Below are positions 8,072-14,622 of a stretch of DNA of 24,138 bases, one piece after another. Made by a program: the position numbers and the translations under genes. The notes beneath the pieces are model-generated. The model ran no database searches and was not told where the DNA came from. It saw only the letters and a list, made by a program, of their open reading frames with translations. Position 1 is the stretch's first letter. Each line of letters starts with the position of its first letter. The stretch comes from an uncultured Clostridia bacterium (GTDB lineage Bacteria; Bacillota; Clostridia; Lachnospirales; Lachnospiraceae), in assembly GCA_946405675.1 (NCBI GenBank), contig CAMJIC010000010.1:1-24138 (forward strand), read 5' to 3'.

Positions 8072-8476
8072 ATGAATATAGGGTTTGTTGCGTCAGGCAG
8101 CAGGAAGGATCTGATCGAGAATTTTTGTGTCGCGTATAAGTATATCCTTGCAAAGCATGTTTTGTATGCAACAGAGATGACCGGAAGAAGGATCGAGCAG
8201 GCAACAAACCTGAAAGTCCACAAGTTCCTCTCCGGCGCGGTTGGCGGGGAGAAGCAGTTCATTGATATGATCCAGCGCAATTATATGGATTTGGTGATCT
8301 TTTTTTATAATCCGCTGATGACGAGTCCGAACGAGCCGGATATTGTCGATATCACCAGAGAGTGCGACCGCTATAACATACCGATCGCAACCAATATCGC
8401 AACTGCGGAGGCCATGGTCCTGGGGATGGAGCATGGGGATCTTGACTGGAGGAATTCAATCCGGACGGAGGACTGA
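8072..8476 (+). CDS. Methylglyoxal synthase-like protein lacking catalytic residues
   Basis: The 134-residue product aligns along its whole length with methylglyoxal synthase, which converts DHAP to methylglyoxal. Shared blocks are HVLYAT, AT-x-L-x-V, LSGAVGG, DLVIFF and NIPIATNIATAE. Against the known E. coli MgsA residues (His19, Asp20, Thr47, Asp71, Asp91, His98, Asp101), this protein has Ser8, Gly9, Met36, Glu60, Asn80, Asn87 and Asp90. Only the last is kept; phosphate-site Thr34, Thr37 and Ser54-Gly55 are kept too. It therefore probably binds a phosphorylated ligand but does not catalyse the reaction. It is first in an operon with rsmD (1-nt gap) and coaD. Fold assignment is firm; function is unknown. 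Confidence 0.85.
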   Translation: MNIGFVASGSRKDLIENFCVAYKYILAKHVLYATEMTGRRIEQATNLKVHKFLSGAVGGEKQFIDMIQRNYMDLVIFFYNPLMTSPNEPDIVDITRECDRYNIPIATNIATAEAMVLGMEHGDLDWRNSIRTED

Positions 8477-8477
8477 C

Positions 8478-9065
8478 ATGAGAGTGATCGCAGGCAGCGC
8501 CAGGAGCCTGCCGCTCAAAACGGTACGTGGAAGCGGCACAAGGCCGACTACGGACCGGATCAAGGAGACGCTCTTCAACATGATCGCCCCCCGTATCCCT
8601 GGCAGCAGGTTTCTTGACCTTTTTTCCGGGTCAGGGGGGATCGGGATCGAGGCACTCAGCAGGGGAGCGGCAGAGGCAGTGTTTGTGGAAAGGGAGCGGG
8701 CGGCGCTTCAGGTGATCCGGGAGAACCTTCGGTTCACCCATCTGGAGGAACGGGCCAGGGTCCTGGGGATGGATGCTGTCAGGGCTGTTGCGTCCATGGA
8801 TGGGGAGAAGCCCTTTGACGTGATCTTTATGGATCCCCCCTACAGCCATGAGCTGGAGCGGAGGATCCTTGAAATCCTCAGGGAGAGCACCATTGCGGAT
8901 GAGGATACGCTCATCCTGATCGAGGCAGGCGCGGATACGGATTTTTCGTATCTGCCGGCGCTTGGATTGGAGATGAGCCGGGATAAGCGGTACGGCTCAA
9001 ACCGCCATGTATTTGTAAGGAGGAGTGTAGTTGTCCAGAATAGCGATCTATCCGGGAAGCTTTGA
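8478..9065 (+). CDS. rsmD: 16S rRNA (guanine(966)-N2)-methyltransferase
   Basis: The product has 195 residues. The N-terminal MRVIAGSARSLPLKT, the RPTTDRIKETLFNM block, SAM-binding motif LDLFSGSGG (46-54) with GIEALSRGA, and the catalytic DPPY at 119-122 are typical of RsmD, which methylates G966 of 16S rRNA. ATG at 8478 is the family-typical start, with GGACGGAGG embedded in the end of the preceding gene; the frame is open further upstream, but that part overlaps the mgsA-like gene. The 3' end overlaps coaD by 35 nt. The rsmD-coaD pairing is common in Firmicutes. Confidence 0.93.
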   Translation: MRVIAGSARSLPLKTVRGSGTRPTTDRIKETLFNMIAPRIPGSRFLDLFSGSGGIGIEALSRGAAEAVFVERERAALQVIRENLRFTHLEERARVLGMDAVRAVASMDGEKPFDVIFMDPPYSHELERRILEILRESTIADEDTLILIEAGADTDFSYLPALGLEMSRDKRYGSNRHVFVRRSVVVQNSDLSGKL

Positions 9066-9522
9066 CCCGGTTACGTTCGGGCATCTTGACATCATGCAAA
9101 GAGCATCACAGACTGTGGATGAACTGGTCGTGGCCGTGCTGGAGAATCACGCGAAAATTGCGTTGTTTTCTGTAGAAGAACGTGTTAAGATGTTAAAGAT
9201 TATAACGAAGGATTATCCGAATGTCCGGGTGGAATCATTCCATGGACTTCTGGTAGATTTCGCAAGGGAGCAGGGCGCCGGATTCATCATCCGCGGCCTG
9301 CGGGCAATCACAGATTTTGATTATGAATTGCAGATGGCGCAGACGAACCGGATCATGGCACCTGGGGTTGATACGATCTTTTTTGCCACGAATCTGGAGT
9401 ACGCGTATCTGAGCAGTACAACGGTGAGGGAAGTGGCTTCGTACGGGGGAGACATCACGAAGTTCGTTCCGGAATCCGTTGCGAGGGCAGTGGAAGAAAA
9501 GATAAGGGATCGTTACAGCTGA
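9031..9522 (+). CDS. coaD: Phosphopantetheine adenylyltransferase
   Basis: The 163-residue product is full length. The nucleotidyltransferase start IAIYPGSFDPVTFGHLDI contains the (T/H)xGH motif at 15-18. GFIIRGLRAITDFDYE and YLSSTTVRE (SSTTVR at 128-133, the ISSTxxR-type motif) follow. CoaD transfers AMP from ATP to 4'-phosphopantetheine in coenzyme A synthesis. The start is a TTG at 9031, set by a perfect AAGGAGG at 9017-9023 with 7-nt spacing and by the family-typical N-terminus. It overlaps the rsmD end, so the two are coupled. A terminator follows. Confidence 0.95.
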   Translation: MSRIAIYPGSFDPVTFGHLDIMQRASQTVDELVVAVLENHAKIALFSVEERVKMLKIITKDYPNVRVESFHGLLVDFAREQGAGFIIRGLRAITDFDYELQMAQTNRIMAPGVDTIFFATNLEYAYLSSTTVREVASYGGDITKFVPESVARAVEEKIRDRYS

Positions 9523-9563
9523 ATCTGAGGGAATGCAAGGCAGGTGGAAGGTACGATGTTTTT

Positions 9564-9604
9564 CATAACAGTTCAGGACAGGTTCTGAACAGTTATGGTT
9601 TTTC
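9564..9604 (+). terminator. Rho-independent terminator after coaD
   Basis: A 13-bp stem (9564-9576 with 9585-9597) has one A-A mismatch, an 8-nt loop and GTTTTT directly after it. Confidence 0.8.
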
Positions 9605-9728
9605 GTTCATTGCCGTTTGGTATCGTTCAGGCACTGAGTCCGACGGTACATCAGGTACTTTTTGGGGGAGCATATAGTGATAAGGGAGAGTGCGTGCGGG
9701 ATGCCGCAGGCATAGTAAGGAGTGCATT

Positions 9729-10352
9729 ATGGCCAGCAGGATCGAACAGATTATCGAAGAGATCGAAGAGTATATTGATGGTTGCAAGTTTCAGGCGCTT
9801 TCATCAACAAAGATTGTAGTCAACAAGGAAGAGCTGGAAGAGATGCTCCGGGAGCTTCGCATGAAGACACCGGATGAGATCAAGCGTTACCAGAAGATCA
9901 TCAGCAACAAGGATGCCATCCTTGCGGATGCGCAGCAGAAGGCGGATCAGATCATTGCCGATGCCCAGACGAAGGCTGACCGGATCGTAAGCGAGAGCGA
10001 GGTCATGCAGAAGGCGCTCGAACAGTCCAACCGACTGATCGAGCAGACCAATCAGCAGGCGCAGGAGATCGTTGACAACGCCACGAACGATTCAAACAAC
10101 ATCCGCATGAGCGCAATTGCGTATACGGATGAGATGCTGGATAACCTGGAGAAGATCATGGCGCATACGCTTGATTCCGCAGGCACCAGATATTCCAACT
10201 TTATCAATTCGATCCAAAGCTGTTATGATATCGTCGTCAAGAACCGCAGGGAGCTTTCCCCGCAGATCGCCCCGAGTGTCAGCTACGGGAAGGAACCCCA
10301 GAGCACGGACACGGGCCTGACGGATGACGCCGACAAGGAAGAGACAGAGTGA
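9729..10352 (+). CDS. Coiled-coil protein of unknown function downstream of coaD
   Basis: ATG at 9729 has AAGGAG at 9717-9722; an in-frame ATG at 9690 lacks a good site. The 207-residue product is hydrophilic, with no signal peptide or membrane segment. Residues about 60-145 are Ala/Gln/Asp/Lys-rich with heptad-like runs (ADAQQKADQIIADAQTKADR), predicting a long coiled coil reminiscent of DivIVA-like or V/F-type ATPase stalk subunits. I cannot assign a family; homologues are often just called ATPase in clostridia. The Asp/Glu-rich tail ends KEETE, and the sequence encoding it is duplicated after the stop codon. It appears to be its own transcript between two terminators, though I see no convincing promoter. 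Confidence 0.8.
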   Translation: MASRIEQIIEEIEEYIDGCKFQALSSTKIVVNKEELEEMLRELRMKTPDEIKRYQKIISNKDAILADAQQKADQIIADAQTKADRIVSESEVMQKALEQSNRLIEQTNQQAQEIVDNATNDSNNIRMSAIAYTDEMLDNLEKIMAHTLDSAGTRYSNFINSIQSCYDIVVKNRRELSPQIAPSVSYGKEPQSTDTGLTDDADKEETE

Positions 10353-10404
10353 GGATGGCGCTCTGCGGCAAGGAAGAGACAGCGTGAGGATGACGCTCTG
10401 CACA
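10335..10404 (+). repeat. 35-bp tandem duplication across the stop of the coiled-coil gene
   Basis: Bases 10335-10369 are repeated at 10370-10404 with a few mismatches. The first copy encodes the terminal KEETE-stop and the second again reads KEETA-stop, echoing the duplication at the uxaA end. Confidence 0.85.
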
Positions 10405-10702
10405 GGCAGTGCGGAGAAAGATCAGTAAGCAATTAACCTGAATGTAACTTGAATGGCATTTTGTTCTTCGCTGAAGACGGAATCGCAGCATACATAGAGT
10501 AACCCGGGGGCGTCTGTCGTACACGTACAGATGCCCTTGTTTGTGCGATGTGGTCTTCCTGCGGAGCAGGAGACATACAGGCGGTTTTTCTTTCTGAATG
10601 AACGGGAGCAGGCGGTGGCAGCCACGCTCTCAATGGACGGACCGGATGGATCAGGCAGGAACAGATGGATCAGGCAGGCTCATATGAGTCAGACAGGACC
10701 GG
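10353..10702 (+). other. 350-nt spacer without a supported gene
   Basis: The stretch holds the end of a 35-bp duplication, a probable terminator (10508-10543) and the left part of a 19-bp repeat array. A short open frame at 10531-10758 has no ribosome binding site or recognisable domain and runs into the next gene in another frame, so it is not called. Confidence 0.6.
10508..10543 (+). terminator. Probable terminator upstream of the pseudouridine synthase gene
   Basis: GGGCGTCTGT (10508-10517) pairs with ACAGATGCCC (10527-10536) with one GU pair, loop 9 nt, followed by the T-rich TTGTTTGT. The U-run is interrupted, so efficiency is uncertain. Confidence 0.55.
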
Positions 10703-10720
10703 ATGGATCAGACAAGAATG
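10644..10720 (+). repeat. About 19-bp degenerate tandem repeat containing the start region of the next gene
   Basis: Four related copies (10644, 10663, 10684 and 10701) share GGATGGATCAGGCAGGA-like sequence. The ATG candidates of the pseudouridine synthase (10703 and 10718) lie in the last copy, so repeat expansion has shaped its translation start. Confidence 0.75.
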
Positions 10721-11617
10721 AACGCACCACAAAGGAAGGAACAGACCAGGCTGGATAAATACCTGACGGAGGCTGGCCTTGGTTCACGCTCGGATGTCAA
10801 GAAGATGATCCGCTCCGGCAGGGTTCTGGTCAACGGATCCGCTGCAAAGTCGGCTGATCTTAAGGTCGATCCGGATACGGACGAGGTGCTGACGGACGGA
10901 CAGCGTGTCCGCCCCGCAGTGATCCCGACGCTGATGCTGAACAAGCCGGCCGGAGTCGTGAGCGCGACAAAGGATGCGCATTTTCAGACAGTGACAGACC
11001 TGATCCGGGAGCCCTGGGCGGGGAAGCTGTTCCCGGTGGGCAGGCTTGACAAGGATACGGAAGGTCTGCTTCTGCTGACCACGGACGGCGCACTGTCCCA
11101 CGGGCTGCTCTCTCCGAAAAGGCATGTCAGCAAGACCTATTTCGCAGTGATCAGCGGAGCGCCGGATCAGTCCCTTGTCCGGCATTTTCGTGAGGGGTTC
11201 GATATCGGGGAGAAGAGGGATACCCTTCCCGCAGGACTTTGCTTCCTTACGGCTCCCGAAGATTATGCCGTATCAGAATATGCCGTATCGGAATATGCTG
11301 TATCAGAATATTCCGTGTCAGAATATGATACATCAGAATATGCTATATCAGCACATGCTGCATCGATCCGGCCGGAGGATTATGCAAGATGCGGTCAGGA
11401 CGAATGCTGCGCAGTCATTTCCATCACGGAGGGTAAGTTCCATCAGATCAAGCGCATGTTCGGCGCGTTCGGCAGGGAGGTGCGTTTCCTGAAGCGGATC
11501 GCCATGGGAGGCCTTGCGCTGGATCCGTCGCTTTCGCCAGGTGAATGGAGGCCTCTGACGGAAGAAGAGATGATGCTGCTGGGGAAAGGCAGCGCAGCGG
11601 AAGAGAATAGAGACTGA
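10703..11617 (+). CDS. rsuA: RsuA-family 16S rRNA pseudouridine synthase with pentapeptide-repeat insertion
   Basis: The product has 304 residues against about 230-245 for the family. An N-terminal S4 RNA-binding domain (RLDKYLTEAGLGSRSDVKKM, about 16-60) is followed by the catalytic domain: LMLNKPAGVVSAT, FPVGRLDKDTEGLLLLT with catalytic Asp116, and ITEGKFHQIKRMF. The final GEWRPLTEEE is closest to RsuA, which makes pseudouridine at U516 of 16S rRNA. Residues 188-222 are seven copies of a YAVSE-like pentapeptide inserted in the loop before the ITEGKFHQ strand. The start is ATG 10703 or 10718; an in-frame stop at 10685-10687 bars earlier ones. No strong ribosome binding site is visible. Confidence 0.88.
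   Translation: MDQTRMNAPQRKEQTRLDKYLTEAGLGSRSDVKKMIRSGRVLVNGSAAKSADLKVDPDTDEVLTDGQRVRPAVIPTLMLNKPAGVVSATKDAHFQTVTDLIREPWAGKLFPVGRLDKDTEGLLLLTTDGALSHGLLSPKRHVSKTYFAVISGAPDQSLVRHFREGFDIGEKRDTLPAGLCFLTAPEDYAVSEYAVSEYAVSEYSVSEYDTSEYAISAHAASIRPEDYARCGQDECCAVISITEGKFHQIKRMFGAFGREVRFLKRIAMGGLALDPSLSPGEWRPLTEEEMMLLGKGSAAEENRD
11264..11368 (+). repeat. In-frame 15-bp tandem repeat (7 units) in the RsuA-like gene
   Basis: Seven 15-bp units run from 11264, the first being TATGCCGTATCAGAA (YAVSE). The first three encode YAVSE exactly, with synonymous changes; the last four diverge. The frame is kept throughout, and the local GC is lower than in the rest of the gene. Confidence 0.93.
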
Positions 11618-11620
11618 AGC

Positions 11621-11727
11621 ATTCTGTACAGGATACAGGAAGGCAAAAAGCTTGAGAGGGATTCCTCAGGATATGAATGCAAAAGAGGTTGAAGAGGATT
11701 CTTTCAGGATTCAGGAAGGCATAAAAG
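11621..11727 (+). repeat. About 38-bp degenerate repeat, three copies, in the rsuA-ygiQ spacer
   Basis: Copies start at 11621, 11661 and 11698 and share ATTC-CAGGAT-GAA-GCA-AAAAG. The third copy supplies the AGGAAGG (11713-11719) that is the likely ribosome binding site of the following gene. Confidence 0.7.
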
Positions 11728-11730
11728 ACA

Positions 11731-13875
11731 GTGGGAATGGATAAGGAGAAGCGGAAGACCCGAAGCAGGGAGCAGTTTCTTCCTGTCACGCGCAGGGACA
11801 TGGAAGAGAGAGGGATCCTGCAGCCGGACTTTGTATTTGTGACCGGGGATGCCTATGTGGATCATCCGTCCTTCGGCCCTGCGATCCTGTCGCGGATGCT
11901 GGAGCGACATGGGTTCCAGGTCTGCATCCTGGCGCAGCCTGACTGGAAGGATCCCTCCAGCGTCACGGTATTCGGAGAACCCCGCCTTGGGTTCCTGGTC
12001 TCTGCCGGAAACATGGACTCCATGGTGAACCATTATTCCGTCTCGAAAAAGCGCAGAAAAATGGATGCCTACAGCCCGGGCGGCGTGATGGGGCTTCGCC
12101 CGGACCGGGCTGCGATGGTATACTGCAATCTGATCCGCTCTGTCTATAAGAAGACACCGATCATAGTGGGCGGGATCGAAGCATCCCTCAGGCGGATGGC
12201 GCATTATGACTATTGGAGCGACAGCCTGCGAAGATCCCTGCTCATGGACTGCGGCGCCGATCTCATTTCCTATGGAATGGGGGAGCACTCGATTCTGGAG
12301 ATCGCGCAGGCGTTGGATGCGGGGCTGAAGGTGCATGACCTGACTTTTATCGCCGGAACCTGCTACAGGACAAAGGACATCAGCGGCGTGCGTGACTGCA
12401 TCCTGCTTCCGGATTACGCGAAGATGCAGGAGAACCGCCTGTACTACGCAATGAGCTTCTATGAGCAGTACCGGAATACAGATCCGTTTAACGCCAGGAC
12501 ACTCATCGAGCCTTACGGAACCGTATATGTGGTCCAGAACCCTCCGGCCAGGCCGCTTACCACGCAGGAGATGGATGACATATACGACCTTCCCTATGCC
12601 AGGGACTGGCACCCTGACTATGAGAAGGCAGGCGGGATTCCGGCTTTTTCCGAAGTGAAGTTTTCCATTACCTCGAACAGAGGATGCTTCGGCGCATGCA
12701 ATTTCTGCGCGCTGAACTTCCACCAGGGGCGGATCATCCAGGTAAGAAGCGATGAATCGGTCCTGAAGGAAGCAAAGCTTCTGACCCGGGATCCGGAGTT
12801 TAAGGGATACATCCACGACGTCGGCGGGCCTACCGCGAATTTCCACCAGCCATCGTGCCAAAAGCAGCTGAAACGGGGAACGTGCAAGGACAGGCAGTGC
12901 CTGTTTCCGCGCCCATGCCCGAACCTGGTGGTGGATCACAGTGATTATACGGCGCTTTTGCAGAAGCTGCGGAAGCTGGAGGGCGTGAAAAAGGTGTTTG
13001 TCCGTTCAGGCATCCGCTTCGATTATGTGATGCTGGACGAGGATGACTCCTTCCTCAGGGAGCTGGTGCAGCATCACATCTCCGGGCAGCTGAAGGTCGC
13101 GCCGGAGCATGTATCGGAGGGCGTGCTGCGTATGCTGGGGAAACCGCCCCACAGCGTTTACACCGCATTTGCCCGGCGTTATAATCAGATGAACCGCGCC
13201 TGCGGGATGGACCAGTACCTGGTGCCTTATCTGATCAGCTCCCATCCGGGCTGTACCATGAAGGACGCGATTGAGCTGGCGGAGTATCTGCGTGACATCC
13301 ACCATCAGCCTGAGCAGGTGCAGGATTTTTATCCCACGCCCTCCACGCTGTCAACGGTCATGTACTATACCGGCGTGGATCCCAGGACGCTTCAGGGAAA
13401 TGACCTCGGGAGCATGAAGAAGGTCTATATTCCCAGGGACCCCCGCGAGAAAGCGATGCAGAGGGCTCTCATGCAGTTCCGGGATCCGAAGCTGCGCCCC
13501 CTGGTGGAGGAGGCATTGAAACGAGCCCATCGGGAGGATCTGATCGGATACGGCCCAAAGTGCCTCATCCGCCCCGCAGGCGGCAGACAGGAGGCAGGCC
13601 GGGAAGGGGCATACGGAAAGAGCGGTTCACGGACGAAGCAGAGAGTGGACGGAAAGAACGGTTCACGAACGAAACATGAAGTGGACAAAAAGAATGGTTC
13701 ACGGGCGAAGCAGCGAGCAGAAGAAAAGAACGGTTCACGGGCGAAGCAGAGAGCAGAAGAAAAGAACGGTTCACGGGCGAAGCAGAGAGTGGAAGAAAAA
13801 AACGGTTCACGAACAAAGCAGAAAGCATATGGAACCGGATACCGTACGAGTCACAAAGCAGAAGGCAGGAAATGA
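11731..13875 (+). CDS. ygiQ: YgiQ-family radical SAM protein with basic repeat tail
   Basis: The product has 714 residues. The N-terminal part (about 25-250, with FVTGDAYVDHPSFGPAILSR and PIIVGGIEASLRR) is the YgiQ domain. The radical SAM core follows, with the 4Fe-4S ligands Cys319, Cys323 and Cys326 (GCFGACNFC), HDVGGPTANF, VAPEHVSEGVLRMLGKP and QDFYPTPST. The reaction of YgiQ proteins is not established. GTG at 11731 lies 11 nt after AGGAAGG; ATG at 11737 is the alternative. The conserved protein ends near residue 615; residues 632-703 are six 12-residue units like GSRTKQRVDGKN, strongly basic and probably disordered. Its stop overlaps the next start (ATGA at 13872-13875). Confidence 0.92.
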   Translation: MGMDKEKRKTRSREQFLPVTRRDMEERGILQPDFVFVTGDAYVDHPSFGPAILSRMLERHGFQVCILAQPDWKDPSSVTVFGEPRLGFLVSAGNMDSMVNHYSVSKKRRKMDAYSPGGVMGLRPDRAAMVYCNLIRSVYKKTPIIVGGIEASLRRMAHYDYWSDSLRRSLLMDCGADLISYGMGEHSILEIAQALDAGLKVHDLTFIAGTCYRTKDISGVRDCILLPDYAKMQENRLYYAMSFYEQYRNTDPFNARTLIEPYGTVYVVQNPPARPLTTQEMDDIYDLPYARDWHPDYEKAGGIPAFSEVKFSITSNRGCFGACNFCALNFHQGRIIQVRSDESVLKEAKLLTRDPEFKGYIHDVGGPTANFHQPSCQKQLKRGTCKDRQCLFPRPCPNLVVDHSDYTALLQKLRKLEGVKKVFVRSGIRFDYVMLDEDDSFLRELVQHHISGQLKVAPEHVSEGVLRMLGKPPHSVYTAFARRYNQMNRACGMDQYLVPYLISSHPGCTMKDAIELAEYLRDIHHQPEQVQDFYPTPSTLSTVMYYTGVDPRTLQGNDLGSMKKVYIPRDPREKAMQRALMQFRDPKLRPLVEEALKRAHREDLIGYGPKCLIRPAGGRQEAGREGAYGKSGSRTKQRVDGKNGSRTKHEVDKKNGSRAKQRAEEKNGSRAKQRAEEKNGSRAKQRVEEKNGSRTKQKAYGTGYRTSHKAEGRK
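13624..13839 (+). repeat. In-frame 36-bp tandem repeat (6 units) at the ygiQ 3' end
   Basis: Units start at exactly 13624, 13660, 13696, 13732, 13768 and 13804, each beginning GGTTCACG. Each codes for a 12-residue Lys/Arg-rich unit, GSR(T/A)KQR(V/A)(D/E)(G/E)KN. The central copies are the most alike. Confidence 0.95.
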
Positions 13876-14507
13876 GCTTGGAAAAGGAAAAGAAGAAAAA
13901 GAAGCATCCGGTGAAGGGAGATTATGGCTACTACGCCTATGAGAAAAAACGCAGAGTCGCGATTGTCGCGTTTCTGTTCGGACTCAGCCTCCTGATTTTC
14001 TTCACTGGCCTGATCATGACCGGAACAAGGAAGAACCTCTTCACGCTCGTTGCGATTCTTGGCGTCCTTCCTGCAGCGAAATGGGCTGTCCAGATGGTAA
14101 TGATCCTGCTTCAGAAGAACATTGACCCCAGGGTAGTGGAGGTGACGGAGCAGATTGCGGGCGACCTGACCCATGGCTATGAGCTGTGCGTCACCGCCTA
14201 TGAAGGGCGGCTTCCTCTCGACGCGGTGGTGGTATGCGGCAACAATATCGCGGCATACGCCAGCACGGAGAAAGGAAAATTTGAATTCATGGAGACCCAC
14301 GTCCGGAAGATCCTGCATGGAAATGGATTCGGCAATCCCTCCTTCAAGATCTTCCGTAAATTCGACCAGTATCAGGAGCGGATCACGCAGCTTGCCTCCG
14401 ACCCGGAAAAATACCGTGAAGGCCTTCGTTACACGCCTGACGAGCAGCATCAGGGAGAGACCCGGGATGAAGGCGTGCTCCGGGTCATTAAGAATATCTC
14501 GATCTGA
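13872..14507 (+). CDS. Two-transmembrane protein of unknown function
   Basis: The 211-residue product starts with a very basic segment (MSLEKEKKKKKHPVK), then two hydrophobic helices at about 29-49 and 56-80. A soluble domain of about 130 residues follows (EQIAGDLTHGYELCVTAYEG, VVVCGNNIAAYAS and a DPEKYREGL segment near the end). I do not recognise a named family. The ATG overlaps the ygiQ stop, so it is translationally coupled. The soluble domain probably faces the cytoplasm, given a basic N-terminus and two helices, but this is inference. Confidence 0.78.
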   Translation: MSLEKEKKKKKHPVKGDYGYYAYEKKRRVAIVAFLFGLSLLIFFTGLIMTGTRKNLFTLVAILGVLPAAKWAVQMVMILLQKNIDPRVVEVTEQIAGDLTHGYELCVTAYEGRLPLDAVVVCGNNIAAYASTEKGKFEFMETHVRKILHGNGFGNPSFKIFRKFDQYQERITQLASDPEKYREGLRYTPDEQHQGETRDEGVLRVIKNISI

Positions 14508-14566
14508 ATGAAACCGGCTTGCCTGCCAGGCTGACCTCCCTGCAATCATCATTGAGACGGGACACT

Positions 14567-14599
14567 GGCCTGGGGATGGCATTTCAATCCGCCCCGGCC
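14567..14599 (+). other. Imperfect GC hairpin upstream of the RluA-family gene
   Basis: GGCCtGGGG at 14567-14575 can pair with CCCCGGCC at 14592-14599 with one bulge. No T-run follows, so it is reported only as possible mRNA structure in the 115-nt spacer. Confidence 0.3.
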
Positions 14600-14622
14600 T
14601 GATTTGAAGAGGACATCCCCGG

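Noticed and set aside
8343..8477. Upstream extension of rsmD
   Set aside because: It overlaps the mgsA-like gene in another frame and lacks the family N-terminus; ATG 8478 gives the typical RsmD start.
10531..10758. 75-codon open frame upstream of the RsuA-type gene
   Set aside because: No ribosome binding site or domain; its 3' half is the 19-bp repeat and it overlaps the next gene in another frame.
11704..12939. 411-residue open frame on the - strand
   Set aside because: Antisense shadow of ygiQ.
13624..13839. Possible CRISPR-like regular repeat array
   Set aside because: The 36-bp units are contiguous with no unique spacers and encode an in-frame protein tail.
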